NCBI GenBank assembly: GCA_963736975.1
Contig: CAVTQY010000003.1
Coordinates: 62,001 to 126,000, forward strand
DNA length: 64,000 nt
Direction: 5' to 3'
Source of the DNA: CAVTQY01 sp963736975
Lineage (GTDB): Bacteria; Pseudomonadota; Alphaproteobacteria; Acetobacterales; Acetobacteraceae
Numbering within the stretch: the first letter of the stretch is position 1; each line of letters starts with the position of its first letter. Shown here piece by piece: positions 53,130 to 63,473 of the stretch. The notes under the pieces were generated by a model. The model was given only the letters and a program-made list of their open reading frames with translations, was not told the origin of the DNA and did not search any database. The position numbers and the translations under genes were made by a program.

Positions 53130-54546
53130 CGACCGCAGCGATCAGTCGTTCGAACGCGGAGCGGTGTTGCTCGGCCATCGCGTTGGCGACGGCCAGCGCT
53201 TCCTGAAGCTGGAAGTCGGTCTGATCCGGTTTGGCCGGATCGAAGGCCGGGAAGCCAACCGGCGGCTTGTCCGGGATCGCATTGGTTATCGGCGGCAGGT
53301 CGGTGCGCGCCGGCGGCCCTTCCTTGGTGCCCCCGGTGTTGGCGATCGTGTTGTTGAGGTCCCACTCATGCGCGGGCCCGAAATGCGCCTCCTGATCCCG
53401 CAACTCGGCCACCTTCACATCCGGGGCGATGCCGAGGTCCTGGATCGAGCGACCGGACGGCGTGTAGTAGCGCGCGGTTGTCAGCCGCATGGCGCCGCCC
53501 CCCGGCAGCGGGATCACGGTTTGCACCGACCCTTTGCCGAAGCTGCGCTCCCCCATCAGCACGGCGCGGTGATGGTCCTGCAGGGCGCCCGAGACGATCT
53601 CGCTGGATGAGGCCGAGCCGTTATTGATCAGCACCACCAACGGGACACCCGGGATCAGGTCGTCGCCCTTGGCATCCCACCGCTGCGAGTCGTCAGCATG
53701 GCGCCCACGTGTCGAAACAATCTCCCCATGATCGACGAAATCCCCGGCGACCGCGACAGCCTGGTCGAGCAGGCCGCCGGGATTGTTGCGCAGATCGAGC
53801 ACCAGGGCGCGCAACTGGCCATTGCCCTCTTTTTTCAGTTTCGCGATGGCGTCGCGGATGCCGGCATCGGCATTTTCGGTGAATTGCGACAGCCGGATAT
53901 AGCCGACGTCGTGCGGCTCCATCCGGTCTTTCACCACCTCGATATGGATGATCTGCCGCTCCAGCGAGACTTGGATCGGCTTGTCGATCCCCTCCCGCTT
54001 GATGGTCAGCGTGATCCGCGAGCCCGGATCGCCGCGCATTTCATCGACCGCCTTGCTGAGCGGCAGCCCCTCGACCGTCTTGCCGTCCAGCGCGGTGATG
54101 ATGTCGCCCGCCTTGATCCCAGCGTGCGAGGCAGGCGTATCGTCGATTGGGCTTATCACGCGGATCAACCCCTGATCCTCGGTGACCTCGATGCCGAGGC
54201 CCCCGAATTTGCCCTGGGTCTGGACCTGCATGTCGCGGAACTGGGAAGCGTCCATGTAGGCGGAATGCGGGTCAAGGCCCGCCAGCATGCCGTTCAATGC
54301 ATTCTCGACCAGCTTCTTGTCCGGCACCGGCTGGACGTATTCCGCCCGCACCCGCTCGAACACATCGCCGAACAGCGTGAGCCAGCGATATGTGTCGGCC
54401 CGGTCCCCGGTGGCGTCCTGCGCAAAGGCGCTCCGAACGCCGAAATGCCAGGCCAGGTTATGCGCCGCGGGAACCGCGACCACGCCGGCAACGAAGGTAG
54501 CGCCAAGCAACAGACCGGTGCGAAGGCCCCGGGGGCGGACGTGCAT
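53122..54546 (-). CDS. ctpA: Carboxyl-terminal processing protease (S41)
   Basis: Periplasmic serine protease, 474 residues, anchored by an N-terminal signal (RTGLLLGATFVAGVVAVPAA). A PDZ domain covers about 85-170 (GLIRVISPIDDTPASHAGIK). The Ser-Lys dyad is in NNGSASSSEIVSGALQDHH and ERSFGKGSVQTVIPL. The C-terminal 70 residues form a family-typical tail. It trims envelope proteins and often controls peptidoglycan hydrolases; the neighbouring EnvC fits. The ATG at 54546 with AAGGGA upstream is preferred. Confidence 0.94.
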   Translation of the reverse strand: MHVRPRGLRTGLLLGATFVAGVVAVPAAHNLAWHFGVRSAFAQDATGDRADTYRWLTLFGDVFERVRAEYVQPVPDKKLVENALNGMLAGLDPHSAYMDASQFRDMQVQTQGKFGGLGIEVTEDQGLIRVISPIDDTPASHAGIKAGDIITALDGKTVEGLPLSKAVDEMRGDPGSRITLTIKREGIDKPIQVSLERQIIHIEVVKDRMEPHDVGYIRLSQFTENADAGIRDAIAKLKKEGNGQLRALVLDLRNNPGGLLDQAVAVAGDFVDHGEIVSTRGRHADDSQRWDAKGDDLIPGVPLVVLINNGSASSSEIVSGALQDHHRAVLMGERSFGKGSVQTVIPLPGGGAMRLTTARYYTPSGRSIQDLGIAPDVKVAELRDQEAHFGPAHEWDLNNTIANTGGTKEGPPARTDLPPITNAIPDKPPVGFPAFDPAKPDQTDFQLQEALAVANAMAEQHRSAFERLIAAVGG

Positions 54547-54681
54547 GCGATCAATCCCTTTCGCGTCCGGCCTGCCGCGCCTCACATGGTATTGACCGGA
54601 GCGCCTGAATTGGTGAATGAGGCAAGGGTATCTATCCTTTTTTCGCTGCGCTGCGTCCAGTGTTGAATTCTTACGTGTTGC

Positions 54682-56010
54682 TCAGTCCACCATCGCATGG
54701 GACGGAGCCACGGGTTTGAACCACGGCGCAGGATTCACCGCCTCTCCGCCCCGGCGCAACTCGACATACAGCGTGGGCGGGTTGGAGCGCGCGGCCGGAT
54801 TCCAATCGGGCATAGTGCCGACGGGGTCGCCCTTTTGCACGATTTGTCCGAGCTTGACCGCCAGATTGGCAAACCCGGCCAGCACCACATCGTATCCGCC
54901 GCCGCAATCCAGGATCACCAGCCGTCCGTAACTGCGGAACGGCGCCGCGAACAGCACCCTGCCGCCGCATGGTGCGACCACGCGGGCCGAGGGGGCCGGA
55001 CGGTATGAAATCCCGGACGCCGGGCCCGCATCGGTCGGCTCGCCCCAGCCGCGGACCACCCGCCCGGTCACCGGCACCAATAGCTGGCCGCGCGGATGTG
55101 CGTCCGGGGCCATGCTCTCAGGAGCGGTGGGCGCGAAAGCAACCTGGTGTCCAGCACCCCCCGTCCGACGGCGCGCCGCGTCGGCGCGAGCCTGCGCGGC
55201 CTCGCGACGTTTCGCCTGCTCGAGCTTATCAACGAGGCCACGCAGGGTCGCCGCTTGTGCGGCCAGATCGGCGGCTCGCTGGCCGGCTGCGGCGGCTTCC
55301 GTCTCGGCTCTACGCTGGCTCGCATTCGCTACGGCAAGCTGACGATCAAGCGCGGCGGCGGCATTCGCCTGCGCCGCCTCGGCCTGGGCGAGATGCGGCG
55401 CCTCCGCAGCTACCGCATCGCGCGCGGCTCGCAGAGCGGCCCGTTCGCGCTGCAGAGCAGCTGCTTGCTCTGCGATTTCGTGGGCGACGCCCTGCAAGAC
55501 CAGTACACCGCGGATCGCCTGCGAGGGCGGCAACGGGACGGCCAGCATGGTCTCGGCCGGATAGAGCGAAAGCCGCTCGACCAGCGGCAACAGCGGCTCT
55601 ATCGCCTTCGCGCGCGCGGCGAGACGTTCCTCAGCGTCACGGCGCTCGCCGGCCAACGCCTCCATCCGCGTGGCGGCCTCGGCGGTGGCCTGCTCCGCCT
55701 GTTGCAGCCGGGACAAGGCCGCCGCGCGAGAGGCCGCAAGCTGGGCGGCTTGTGTGCCGGCAGCAGCCGCTTTGGCGGCGGCATCCTTTTGTGCCGCCAG
55801 GGCGGCGGCGCGGTCGCGCTCCGTCTGCTCCAGGCGCGCTCGGGTGGCGTCTGACGAAGCCGGGGAGGACCGGGCTGCCGCGGTGGTGGCTAGGAGGGCG
55901 AGGAGCAGGGCCCTTCCTGTGCAGCTCAGGCAGCCGCGGGACCTCCGGTAAGATTCACCACAGAGACACGGAGGCGGGGAGAACACACGGAGAGGGTTGT
56001 TGCTTCCCAT
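54682..56010 (-). CDS. envC: Murein hydrolase activator EnvC (M23 family)
   Basis: Periplasmic coiled-coil protein with a C-terminal LytM domain that activates amidases at division. An Ala-rich coiled coil spans about residues 50-290. The LytM domain follows: GRVVRGWGEPTDAGPASGIS, SARVVAPCGGRVLFAAPFRS, VILDCGGGYDVVLAGFANLA. The catalytic His/Asp set is degenerate (YDVVLAG where peptidases have HxH), as in activators. The only ATG is inside the inverted repeat at 55950-56046. The signal peptide seems to begin near residue 32 (RALLLALLATTAAA), so the true start may be a CTG near 55929. Confidence 0.87.
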   Translation of the reverse strand: MGSNNPLRVFSPPPCLCGESYRRSRGCLSCTGRALLLALLATTAAARSSPASSDATRARLEQTERDRAAALAAQKDAAAKAAAAGTQAAQLAASRAAALSRLQQAEQATAEAATRMEALAGERRDAEERLAARAKAIEPLLPLVERLSLYPAETMLAVPLPPSQAIRGVLVLQGVAHEIAEQAAALQRERAALRAARDAVAAEAPHLAQAEAAQANAAAALDRQLAVANASQRRAETEAAAAGQRAADLAAQAATLRGLVDKLEQAKRREAAQARADAARRRTGGAGHQVAFAPTAPESMAPDAHPRGQLLVPVTGRVVRGWGEPTDAGPASGISYRPAPSARVVAPCGGRVLFAAPFRSYGRLVILDCGGGYDVVLAGFANLAVKLGQIVQKGDPVGTMPDWNPAARSNPPTLYVELRRGGEAVNPAPWFKPVAPSHAMVD

Positions 56011-56046
56011 CTATCTCCCTGACTCTGCGTCTCTGTGGTGAATCTT
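55950..56046. repeat. 'CACCACAGAGAC' inverted repeat, copy 2
   Basis: AAGATTCACCACAGAGAC at 55950-55967 pairs perfectly over 18 bases with GTCTCTGTGGTGAATCTT at 56029-56046. It fills the space between gpmI and envC and overlaps the only ATG of envC. It shares its ends with the repeat at 24326-24407. Confidence 0.85.
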
Positions 56047-56047
56047 C

Positions 56048-57589
<1,542 letters not shown>

Positions 57590-57839
57590 CGGGCTCTCCC
57601 GCCACCCTCGGATCGTTGCCTAACGACGTGGCGACCAGCGGACAAGCGGCAGTTTTCGTTTCGACCGCTTTTCCGGCCGACAGGGTCGGCAGGCAACGGC
57701 GACACCGAAAATTGATCAATGGAAACGGTGCTCCGCTCCCTCGCGTTCCAGATACCGGCGCTACGGTGAAAGCGGTGGCAAGCCAATAACAGGCGCTGCG
57801 GAGCAGCAACAAAAGGCAAGAACTTGAAGGCCCACAGCG

Positions 57840-58862
57840 ATGGCTGACAGCAACGGAAGAGCCGGTATTGCCTGTCGCGACGTCATCGTGATCGGTGCGT
57901 CCTCCGGCGGCTTGCAGCCCTTGCAGCGGATTTTATCCGATCTCCCACCCGACCTGTGCGCCGCGATCTTCGTCGTGCTGCATATCGGTGCGGCGAGCCA
58001 TCTCGCCGAAGTCCTCGGCCGCACAAGCGCGCTGCCGGTCGAGCGGGCCGCGAGCGGCCAGCCGATCGAGTATGGCCGGGTCTATGTCGCGGTCCCCGGC
58101 GTCCATCTGCTGCTGCACGATAGCCATCTGCTGCTGCGCCGCGGTCCGCGCGAGAACCTTGCGCGCCCGGCGATCGACCCGCTGTTCCGCTCCGCCGCCT
58201 GCACCTTCGGTGCCCGTGTGATCGGCGTGATCCTGTCCGGCGCGCTGAACGACGGCTCGGCCGGGCTGAACGCGATCAAGCGATGCGGCGGTGTGGCGAT
58301 CGTCCAGCACCCCGCCGACGCGGCGGTCCCCGACATGCCGCTCAGCGCGAGGCGGCACGCCGAGATCGACCATGTCGCTCCCGCGCGGTCCATCGGCACC
58401 CTGCTTGCCCGTCTGGCCGGCGAACCGGCGGGCGAAACCCCGCCCATCCCGCTTGATCTGCGGCTGGAGACGGCGATCGCCGCACAGGAGTTGAGAGGTA
58501 TGGCCGTCGATGACCAACTGGGCGAACCGTCCCGCTTCACCTGCCCCGAATGCCACGGCACTCTATGGGAGATCGATGACGGCGCCCTTCTTCGTTACCG
58601 CTGTCATGTCGGGCATGCGTACACGGCCGAAGCAATGCTTGCCGCACAGGCGACCGGAGCCGAGGAAATGCTGTGGAGCCTGATGCGCTCGCATCAGGAA
58701 CGCGCCGCGCTTGCGCGCCGCATGGCAGCGCGCGAACGTGTGGAAGGGGCGGAAAATCTAGCGGATCAATTGGAGCAACGGGCGCGCGGGTACGAGGAAG
58801 ACGCCGAAGTCGTCCGAGGACTGCTGCGGACCAACATGACGGCCGGTGAAATCGACAGGTGA
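57840..58862 (+). CDS. CheB-type methylesterase with a C-terminal Cys-rich extension
   Basis: A 340-residue protein without a receiver domain. The methylesterase domain covers about 1-195: IVIGASSGGLQPLQRILSDL with the catalytic Ser, FVVLHIGAASHLAEVLGRTS with the His, and VILSGALNDGSAGLNAIKRC with the Asp. A C-terminal part holds FTCPECHGTLWEIDDG and RYRCHVGHAYTAEAML, a CxxC...CxxGH pattern that could bind zinc, and then a helical tail. No chemoreceptor is near. The stop overlaps the next start (TGATG). Confidence 0.88.
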   Translation: MADSNGRAGIACRDVIVIGASSGGLQPLQRILSDLPPDLCAAIFVVLHIGAASHLAEVLGRTSALPVERAASGQPIEYGRVYVAVPGVHLLLHDSHLLLRRGPRENLARPAIDPLFRSAACTFGARVIGVILSGALNDGSAGLNAIKRCGGVAIVQHPADAAVPDMPLSARRHAEIDHVAPARSIGTLLARLAGEPAGETPPIPLDLRLETAIAAQELRGMAVDDQLGEPSRFTCPECHGTLWEIDDGALLRYRCHVGHAYTAEAMLAAQATGAEEMLWSLMRSHQERAALARRMAARERVEGAENLADQLEQRARGYEEDAEVVRGLLRTNMTAGEIDR

Positions 58863-61800
58863 TGGCGAGCGAAGCCGGTGCCAGGGCCATGCCGGACGAC
58901 CCGGAAACCGGGACCGGCGCCTCATGCCCGATTGTCGGCATCGGCGCCTCCGCGGGCGGGATTGATGCGCTCAGACGCCTGTTCCCGAAAGTTGAATCAG
59001 GCTGCGGCATGGCGTTCATCGTCGTCCAGCACCTCGACCCTCATCACGCCAGCGCGCTGGCGGAGATACTCGCCCGTTGCACCAGCGTGCCGGTGACGCA
59101 GATCGAAGACGAGTCGATGGTCGAGCCCGACCATGTCTATGTCATCCCGCCCAACGCATCGCTCACGATCCGCAACGGGCGGCTGCTGCTCGCCAGCCCG
59201 AGCGCGCCGCGCGGGCATCGTAATCCCATCGACGAGTTGTTCATCTCGCTTGCGCACGACCAGGCTGAAAACGCTGCATGTGTCATCCTTTCCGGCACGG
59301 GCAGCGATGGGACGCTGGGGTTGCGTGCCATCAAGGAACATGGCGGCCTCACCGTAGCGCAGGCAGAGGCCCAGTATGACGGGATGATGCGCAGCGCGGT
59401 CGCCACCGGCCTGGTGGATTTCATACTGCGCGCGGAGGATATACCCGCCAAGCTTGTTACTTATTTCCGTCACATCACCCAGCTCGACCGGGAAAAGGGA
59501 CGGGACAGCGTTCAGTCGCAGGCCGCCGACCATCTGCAACAGATCACCGCGTTGTTGCGCGCTCGGACAGGGCACGATTTCAGCGACTACAAGGACCGCA
59601 CGATTGTCCGCCGCGTGCAGCGGCGAATGCATGTCCTGCAGATCGACGAAGTCCCCGAGTTCATCGAACGCCTGCGGCACGAACCGCGCGAGGTGACGCT
59701 GCTGTTTCATGACCTGCTGATCGGGGTGACCAATTTCTTCCGCGACCCGGACGCGTTCGAGGCGCTGGAAAAGAAAGTCATCCCGGAGTTGTTCAAGGCC
59801 AAAGGACCGGATGAAACGGTGCGCGTCTGGGTCCCGGGCTGCGCCACCGGCGAGGAGGCTTACTCTATCGCCATGCTGCTGCGGGACAACGCACCTAGAA
59901 CGCAAAGCAGCCCAAAGCTGCAAGTGTTCGCGACCGATATCGACGAACATGCCCTGGAAGCGGCACGCCTCGGGCGTTACCCGGCCGCGATCCTGAAGGA
60001 TGTTTCGACAGACCGCCTGGACCGGTATTTCGTGCGCGAGGACGGCACCTACCGCGTCGGCGGCGATTTGCGCGAATTGTGCTTGTTCTCGCTGCACAAT
60101 CTGCTGCGCGATGCGCCGTTTTCCAAGCTGGACCTGATCTCCTGTCGGAACCTGCTGATCTACCTCAACGGCCACCTGCAGGACCGGGTCATTCCGCTGT
60201 TCCATTACGCGCTCAATCCAAACGGCTATATGTTCCTGGGAACGTCGGAGAACGTGACCCGGCACTCCCGCCTGTTCTTCACGGTGGACAAATCCAACCG
60301 AATTTTCCGCCGCCGCGCGGTCGTCGAGCGTCGGCTGCCGGAATTTCCGCTCAGCGCACCGACGGGCTCCCGCCGCACAGTGCCGGTCGCCGTGCCTCAC
60401 GGCGATGCCACGGAACCAAGCCTCAAGGCGCTGGCAGAGCGACAATTGCTCGACCGGTTCGCTCCGGCCTACGTCGTGATCAATGCCGAGGGCGAAGTTC
60501 TGCAATCCTCCGGGCGCACCGGAAAATACCTCGAGCTGCCGGCCGGTGCGCCGGATACGAACATCTTCAACCTGGCGCGGACCGGCCTGCGGCTCGATCT
60601 GCGGGCCGCTTTACATAAGGCGATCGGCAGCGGACAGCTCACCGCCCAGACGAAGGTCTCGATCGGCGTCGACGGCGGACGGCAGGAGATCGATCTCTAT
60701 ATCCAGCCGCTGCGGATCGGCACGCCGCCGGACACGCTCTACATGATCGTCTTTCAGGATCTCGGCGCAATCAAGCCGATCATCGATGAATTAGGTTCAT
60801 CCGGTGACGAAGACGTCGAGGGCGCGAGAGTCCGCCAACTCGAGGCCGAACTCCGGGCCACCAAGGAACGGCTGCAGACCACCACGGAAGAGCTGGACTC
60901 TTCCAACGAAGAGCTGAAATCGAGCAACGAAGAGTTGCAGTCCATCAACGAGGAACTGCAATCGACCAATGAAGAGCTTGAGACCTCGAAGGAGGAGCTG
61001 CAGTCGATCAACGAAGAGCTGCAGACCGTCAACGCCGAACTGAACGCCCGGGTCGAGGAACTGAGCCGCGCCAACAATGATATGAGTAATCTGCTGGAAA
61101 GTACGCAGATTGCGACGGTGTTCCTGGACCGCGCCCTGGTGGTCAAGGGGTTCACGCCTGCGGCAAAGGACGTGTTCCACCTCATCGAGAGCGATGTCGG
61201 TCGGCCGATCATGCATGTCCGCGCGCGCTTCGGGATGGACAACCTGCAGGACGACGCGGAACGCGTGCTGCGGACACTGGCCACCATCGAGAGGCCGGTC
61301 AGGAGCACCGACAGCGACACCCGTTATGTCATGCGGATGTTGCCATACCGGACAGCGGACAACGTCATCGGCGGCGTCGTCATCACCTTCACCGACATCA
61401 CCCGTATCTCCGCCGCGGAAGCCCGTATCGAGCAGCTCGCCGGAGATTTGCGCGAGCGGATCGGCGAGCTGGAGACCCTGCTCGACCTCGTGCCCGTTGG
61501 GGTCATTCTCTGCGGGAACGGCGAGGGGAAAATCCAGATCAACAGTTACGGTGCGCGTCTGCTCGGGATCGAGACCGGCGCCCACGGGCTGCTGCCGGTT
61601 TCCATTTCACTCCGGCTGCTCGAGGATGGGACAGAACTGCCGCCTGAAGAACAGCCGCTGCAGAAAGCGGCGCGTACCGGTGAGGTTGTGCCCGACTGGC
61701 GGGGACAGCTGGAGGACGCGAAAGGCCGTAGCGTGCATGTGTTCATCTCGGCAACACCGCTGGTCGCGGAGGACGGCATGACACGGGGGGCCATCGCGGC

Positions 61801-62254
61801 AATCGTGGATATGTCGCGCCAGCGCCATGCGGAAGAGCAGCGGCACAACCTGCTGCACGAATTGCAGCATCGCGTGAAGAACATTCTCGCAACCGTCAAC
61901 GCGTTGGCCACACGCATGGCGCGGACGCACCGGTCGGTCGAAAGCTTCCAGAACGCCTTCCTGTCCCGCCTGAGCGCCATGGGACGGGTGCACGATCTGC
62001 TTTCCAGCGGAGCCTGGTCCGGCGCCGACCTGAGATCGCTTGTCGAAGCGGCGGTCGAGCCATTTACTACGGCGGGAATCGGCAATGTGCAGCTTACCGG
62101 GGGCGAGATACGGCTCAACCCGAATGCAGCCGCGGCGCTGGGCATGGTCCTGCACGAACTTGTGACGAATGCCGCCAAGCATGGGGCGCTTTCAACGTCG
62201 CTCGGCCGCATCGAGATTGAAGTCGAAACGAGTCGATGGAGGCGCACCCAATAA
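58862..62254 (+). CDS. CheB-CheR-PAS-HWE histidine kinase fusion, 3' end out of frame
   Basis: CheB methylesterase (about 20-205: GIGASAGGIDALRRL, VILSGTGSDGTLGLRAIKEH) is fused to CheR methyltransferase (about 225-480: WVPGCATGEEAYSIAMLLRD, LISCRNLLIYLNGHLQDRV). A heptad coiled coil follows (about 655-735, repeats of SINEELQ type), then two PAS domains and an HWE/HisKA2 kinase with LLHELQHRVKNILATVNALA. Its N-box is MVLHELVTNAAKHGALS. After GRIEIEVE a single extra A at about 62228 ends the frame at 62254. The WxE-containing G-box is downstream in another frame. ATG at 58862 overlaps the preceding stop. Confidence 0.9.
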   Translation: MASEAGARAMPDDPETGTGASCPIVGIGASAGGIDALRRLFPKVESGCGMAFIVVQHLDPHHASALAEILARCTSVPVTQIEDESMVEPDHVYVIPPNASLTIRNGRLLLASPSAPRGHRNPIDELFISLAHDQAENAACVILSGTGSDGTLGLRAIKEHGGLTVAQAEAQYDGMMRSAVATGLVDFILRAEDIPAKLVTYFRHITQLDREKGRDSVQSQAADHLQQITALLRARTGHDFSDYKDRTIVRRVQRRMHVLQIDEVPEFIERLRHEPREVTLLFHDLLIGVTNFFRDPDAFEALEKKVIPELFKAKGPDETVRVWVPGCATGEEAYSIAMLLRDNAPRTQSSPKLQVFATDIDEHALEAARLGRYPAAILKDVSTDRLDRYFVREDGTYRVGGDLRELCLFSLHNLLRDAPFSKLDLISCRNLLIYLNGHLQDRVIPLFHYALNPNGYMFLGTSENVTRHSRLFFTVDKSNRIFRRRAVVERRLPEFPLSAPTGSRRTVPVAVPHGDATEPSLKALAERQLLDRFAPAYVVINAEGEVLQSSGRTGKYLELPAGAPDTNIFNLARTGLRLDLRAALHKAIGSGQLTAQTKVSIGVDGGRQEIDLYIQPLRIGTPPDTLYMIVFQDLGAIKPIIDELGSSGDEDVEGARVRQLEAELRATKERLQTTTEELDSSNEELKSSNEELQSINEELQSTNEELETSKEELQSINEELQTVNAELNARVEELSRANNDMSNLLESTQIATVFLDRALVVKGFTPAAKDVFHLIESDVGRPIMHVRARFGMDNLQDDAERVLRTLATIERPVRSTDSDTRYVMRMLPYRTADNVIGGVVITFTDITRISAAEARIEQLAGDLRERIGELETLLDLVPVGVILCGNGEGKIQINSYGARLLGIETGAHGLLPVSISLRLLEDGTELPPEEQPLQKAARTGEVVPDWRGQLEDAKGRSVHVFISATPLVAEDGMTRGAIAAIVDMSRQRHAEEQRHNLLHELQHRVKNILATVNALATRMARTHRSVESFQNAFLSRLSAMGRVHDLLSSGAWSGADLRSLVEAAVEPFTTAGIGNVQLTGGEIRLNPNAAAALGMVLHELVTNAAKHGALSTSLGRIEIEVETSRWRRTQ

Positions 62255-62468
62255 TCAGCGGGTACAGATGACATGGACCGAACGCGGCGGACCGACGCCG
62301 CATAGTTTCAGCTCGACCGGGTTCGGGACCGGGTTTCTCACCCGCTGCGTGGAATACGAACTGGGTGGAACGGCGACGGCGAAGGCGGAGGAGAGCGGCG
62401 TGACCTGGACATTTGAATTCCCGCTCAAGAACAACCTCGATTCCGCTGATGGAAGGCGGAGATCGTGA
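62229..62468 (+). other. Out-of-frame ATPase tail of the HWE kinase
   Basis: Continues the kinase in another frame: RVDGGAPNNQRVQMTWTERG with the WTE motif that names the HWE group, then FGTGFLTRCVEYELGGTATA and a stop at 62468. That stop overlaps the GTG of the response regulator, the coupling expected for the intact gene. This supports the view that the kinase normally ends here. Confidence 0.8.
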
Positions 62469-62845
62469 TTCCAACCGAGGCCGATCTGCATGGGTTGCGC
62501 GTGCTGGTCGTCGAAGACATGCTGCTCATTGCCGACCTCATCGCCGAGGAGCTGCAGGACAAAGGGTGCGATGTCGTCGGCCCCGTGCCGCGAGTGGAGC
62601 GCGGGCTGGCGCTGGCGAACACCGAGCGGCTGGACGGGGCGCTGCTCGACGTAAACTTGGCCGGCGAGCGCTGTTTTCCCATCGCGGAGGTGCTGGCCGC
62701 CCGGGGCGTGCCGTTTGCGTTCCTGACCGGCTTCGACAACTCGGTCCTGCCGCCTGCTTATCGGCACGCACCACGCCTGACCAAACCGTTCAATCTCCGC
62801 GAACTGGTGAGCCTGGTCGATCGCTGCTTCCGTAAGACGCGCTGA
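62465..62845 (+). CDS. Single-domain response regulator (receiver only)
   Basis: A 126-residue CheY-like receiver. LRVLVVEDMLLIADLIAEEL has the acidic pocket, LDGALLDVNLAGERCFPIAE the phosphorylated Asp, FAFLTGFDNSVL the Thr and RLTKPFNLRELV the Lys. There is no output domain. It is the probable phosphate acceptor of the HWE kinase, whose end it overlaps. GTG start at 62465. Confidence 0.92.
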   Translation: MIPTEADLHGLRVLVVEDMLLIADLIAEELQDKGCDVVGPVPRVERGLALANTERLDGALLDVNLAGERCFPIAEVLAARGVPFAFLTGFDNSVLPPAYRHAPRLTKPFNLRELVSLVDRCFRKTR

Positions 62846-62850
62846 GAATT

Positions 62851-63468
62851 TCAGCGCCGGTGCGCCAGTGCGAGACCAACCCCGGCGCCGATCAGGCAGC
62901 TGCCCGAGAGCCAATTCCGCAACCGCGGCCGTGCAGCAAGCAGATAACGCGCCCGGCCCGCGGCCACCGCCCAGCCGCTATCGAGCACGACCGCAATCAC
63001 CAGGAACGTCAAACATAAAACTGCCACCTGCGGCCCGATCGGGCGCCGCAGATCAAGGAACTGCGGGAAAAAGGCGCCATAGAACAGCAGCGTCTTGGGA
63101 TTAGTCAGGCCGACCAGGAACCCGCGCAACGCGATCACTCGGATCGATCGTCGCTGCGGCGCGATCCGTGCCAGGTCCACCGGTCGTGCAAACCACTGCC
63201 GCAAACCGAGGAACAGCAAATAGGCGACACCGACCCAACGGATCCACTCAAACCAGACGGCGAGCACGCTCAGTACGGCGGTCAGGCCCGCCGCCGTCAA
63301 GCCAAGCTGCACCACAACCGCACTGCTCGTCCCCGCCACGGTCAGCAGGCCGTATCGCGTGCCACGACCGACGCTGTTGGCGACGATCAGTGCCGCATTC
63401 GGCCCCGGGATCAGGATCAGGATGACGGTTGCCAGCACGAAGCCGGCATACAGACCCGGATCGATCAT
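62851..63468 (-). CDS. LysE/RhtB family amino-acid exporter
   Basis: A 205-residue inner-membrane protein with six helices. Family pattern: ILILIPGPNAALIVANSVGR near the N-terminus, GVAYLLFLGLRQWFARP in the middle and GFLVGLTNPKTLLFYGAFFP after. Members export amino acids or homoserine lactone; the substrate is unknown. ATG at 63468 with GAGG upstream. It follows the ClC gene on the same strand by five bases. Confidence 0.9.
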   Translation of the reverse strand: MIDPGLYAGFVLATVILILIPGPNAALIVANSVGRGTRYGLLTVAGTSSAVVVQLGLTAAGLTAVLSVLAVWFEWIRWVGVAYLLFLGLRQWFARPVDLARIAPQRRSIRVIALRGFLVGLTNPKTLLFYGAFFPQFLDLRRPIGPQVAVLCLTFLVIAVVLDSGWAVAAGRARYLLAARPRLRNWLSGSCLIGAGVGLALAHRR

Positions 63469-63473
63469 GCACC

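Noticed and set aside
57721..57747. EcfG-type stress promoter before cheB (GGAAAC, 17 bases, CGTT)
   Set aside because: The -35 box is GGAAAC instead of GGAAC and no general stress regulators are in the window; too weak to annotate.
62220..62235. Programmed frameshift in the HWE kinase
   Set aside because: No slippery heptamer or downstream structure is evident; an extra base is the simpler explanation.
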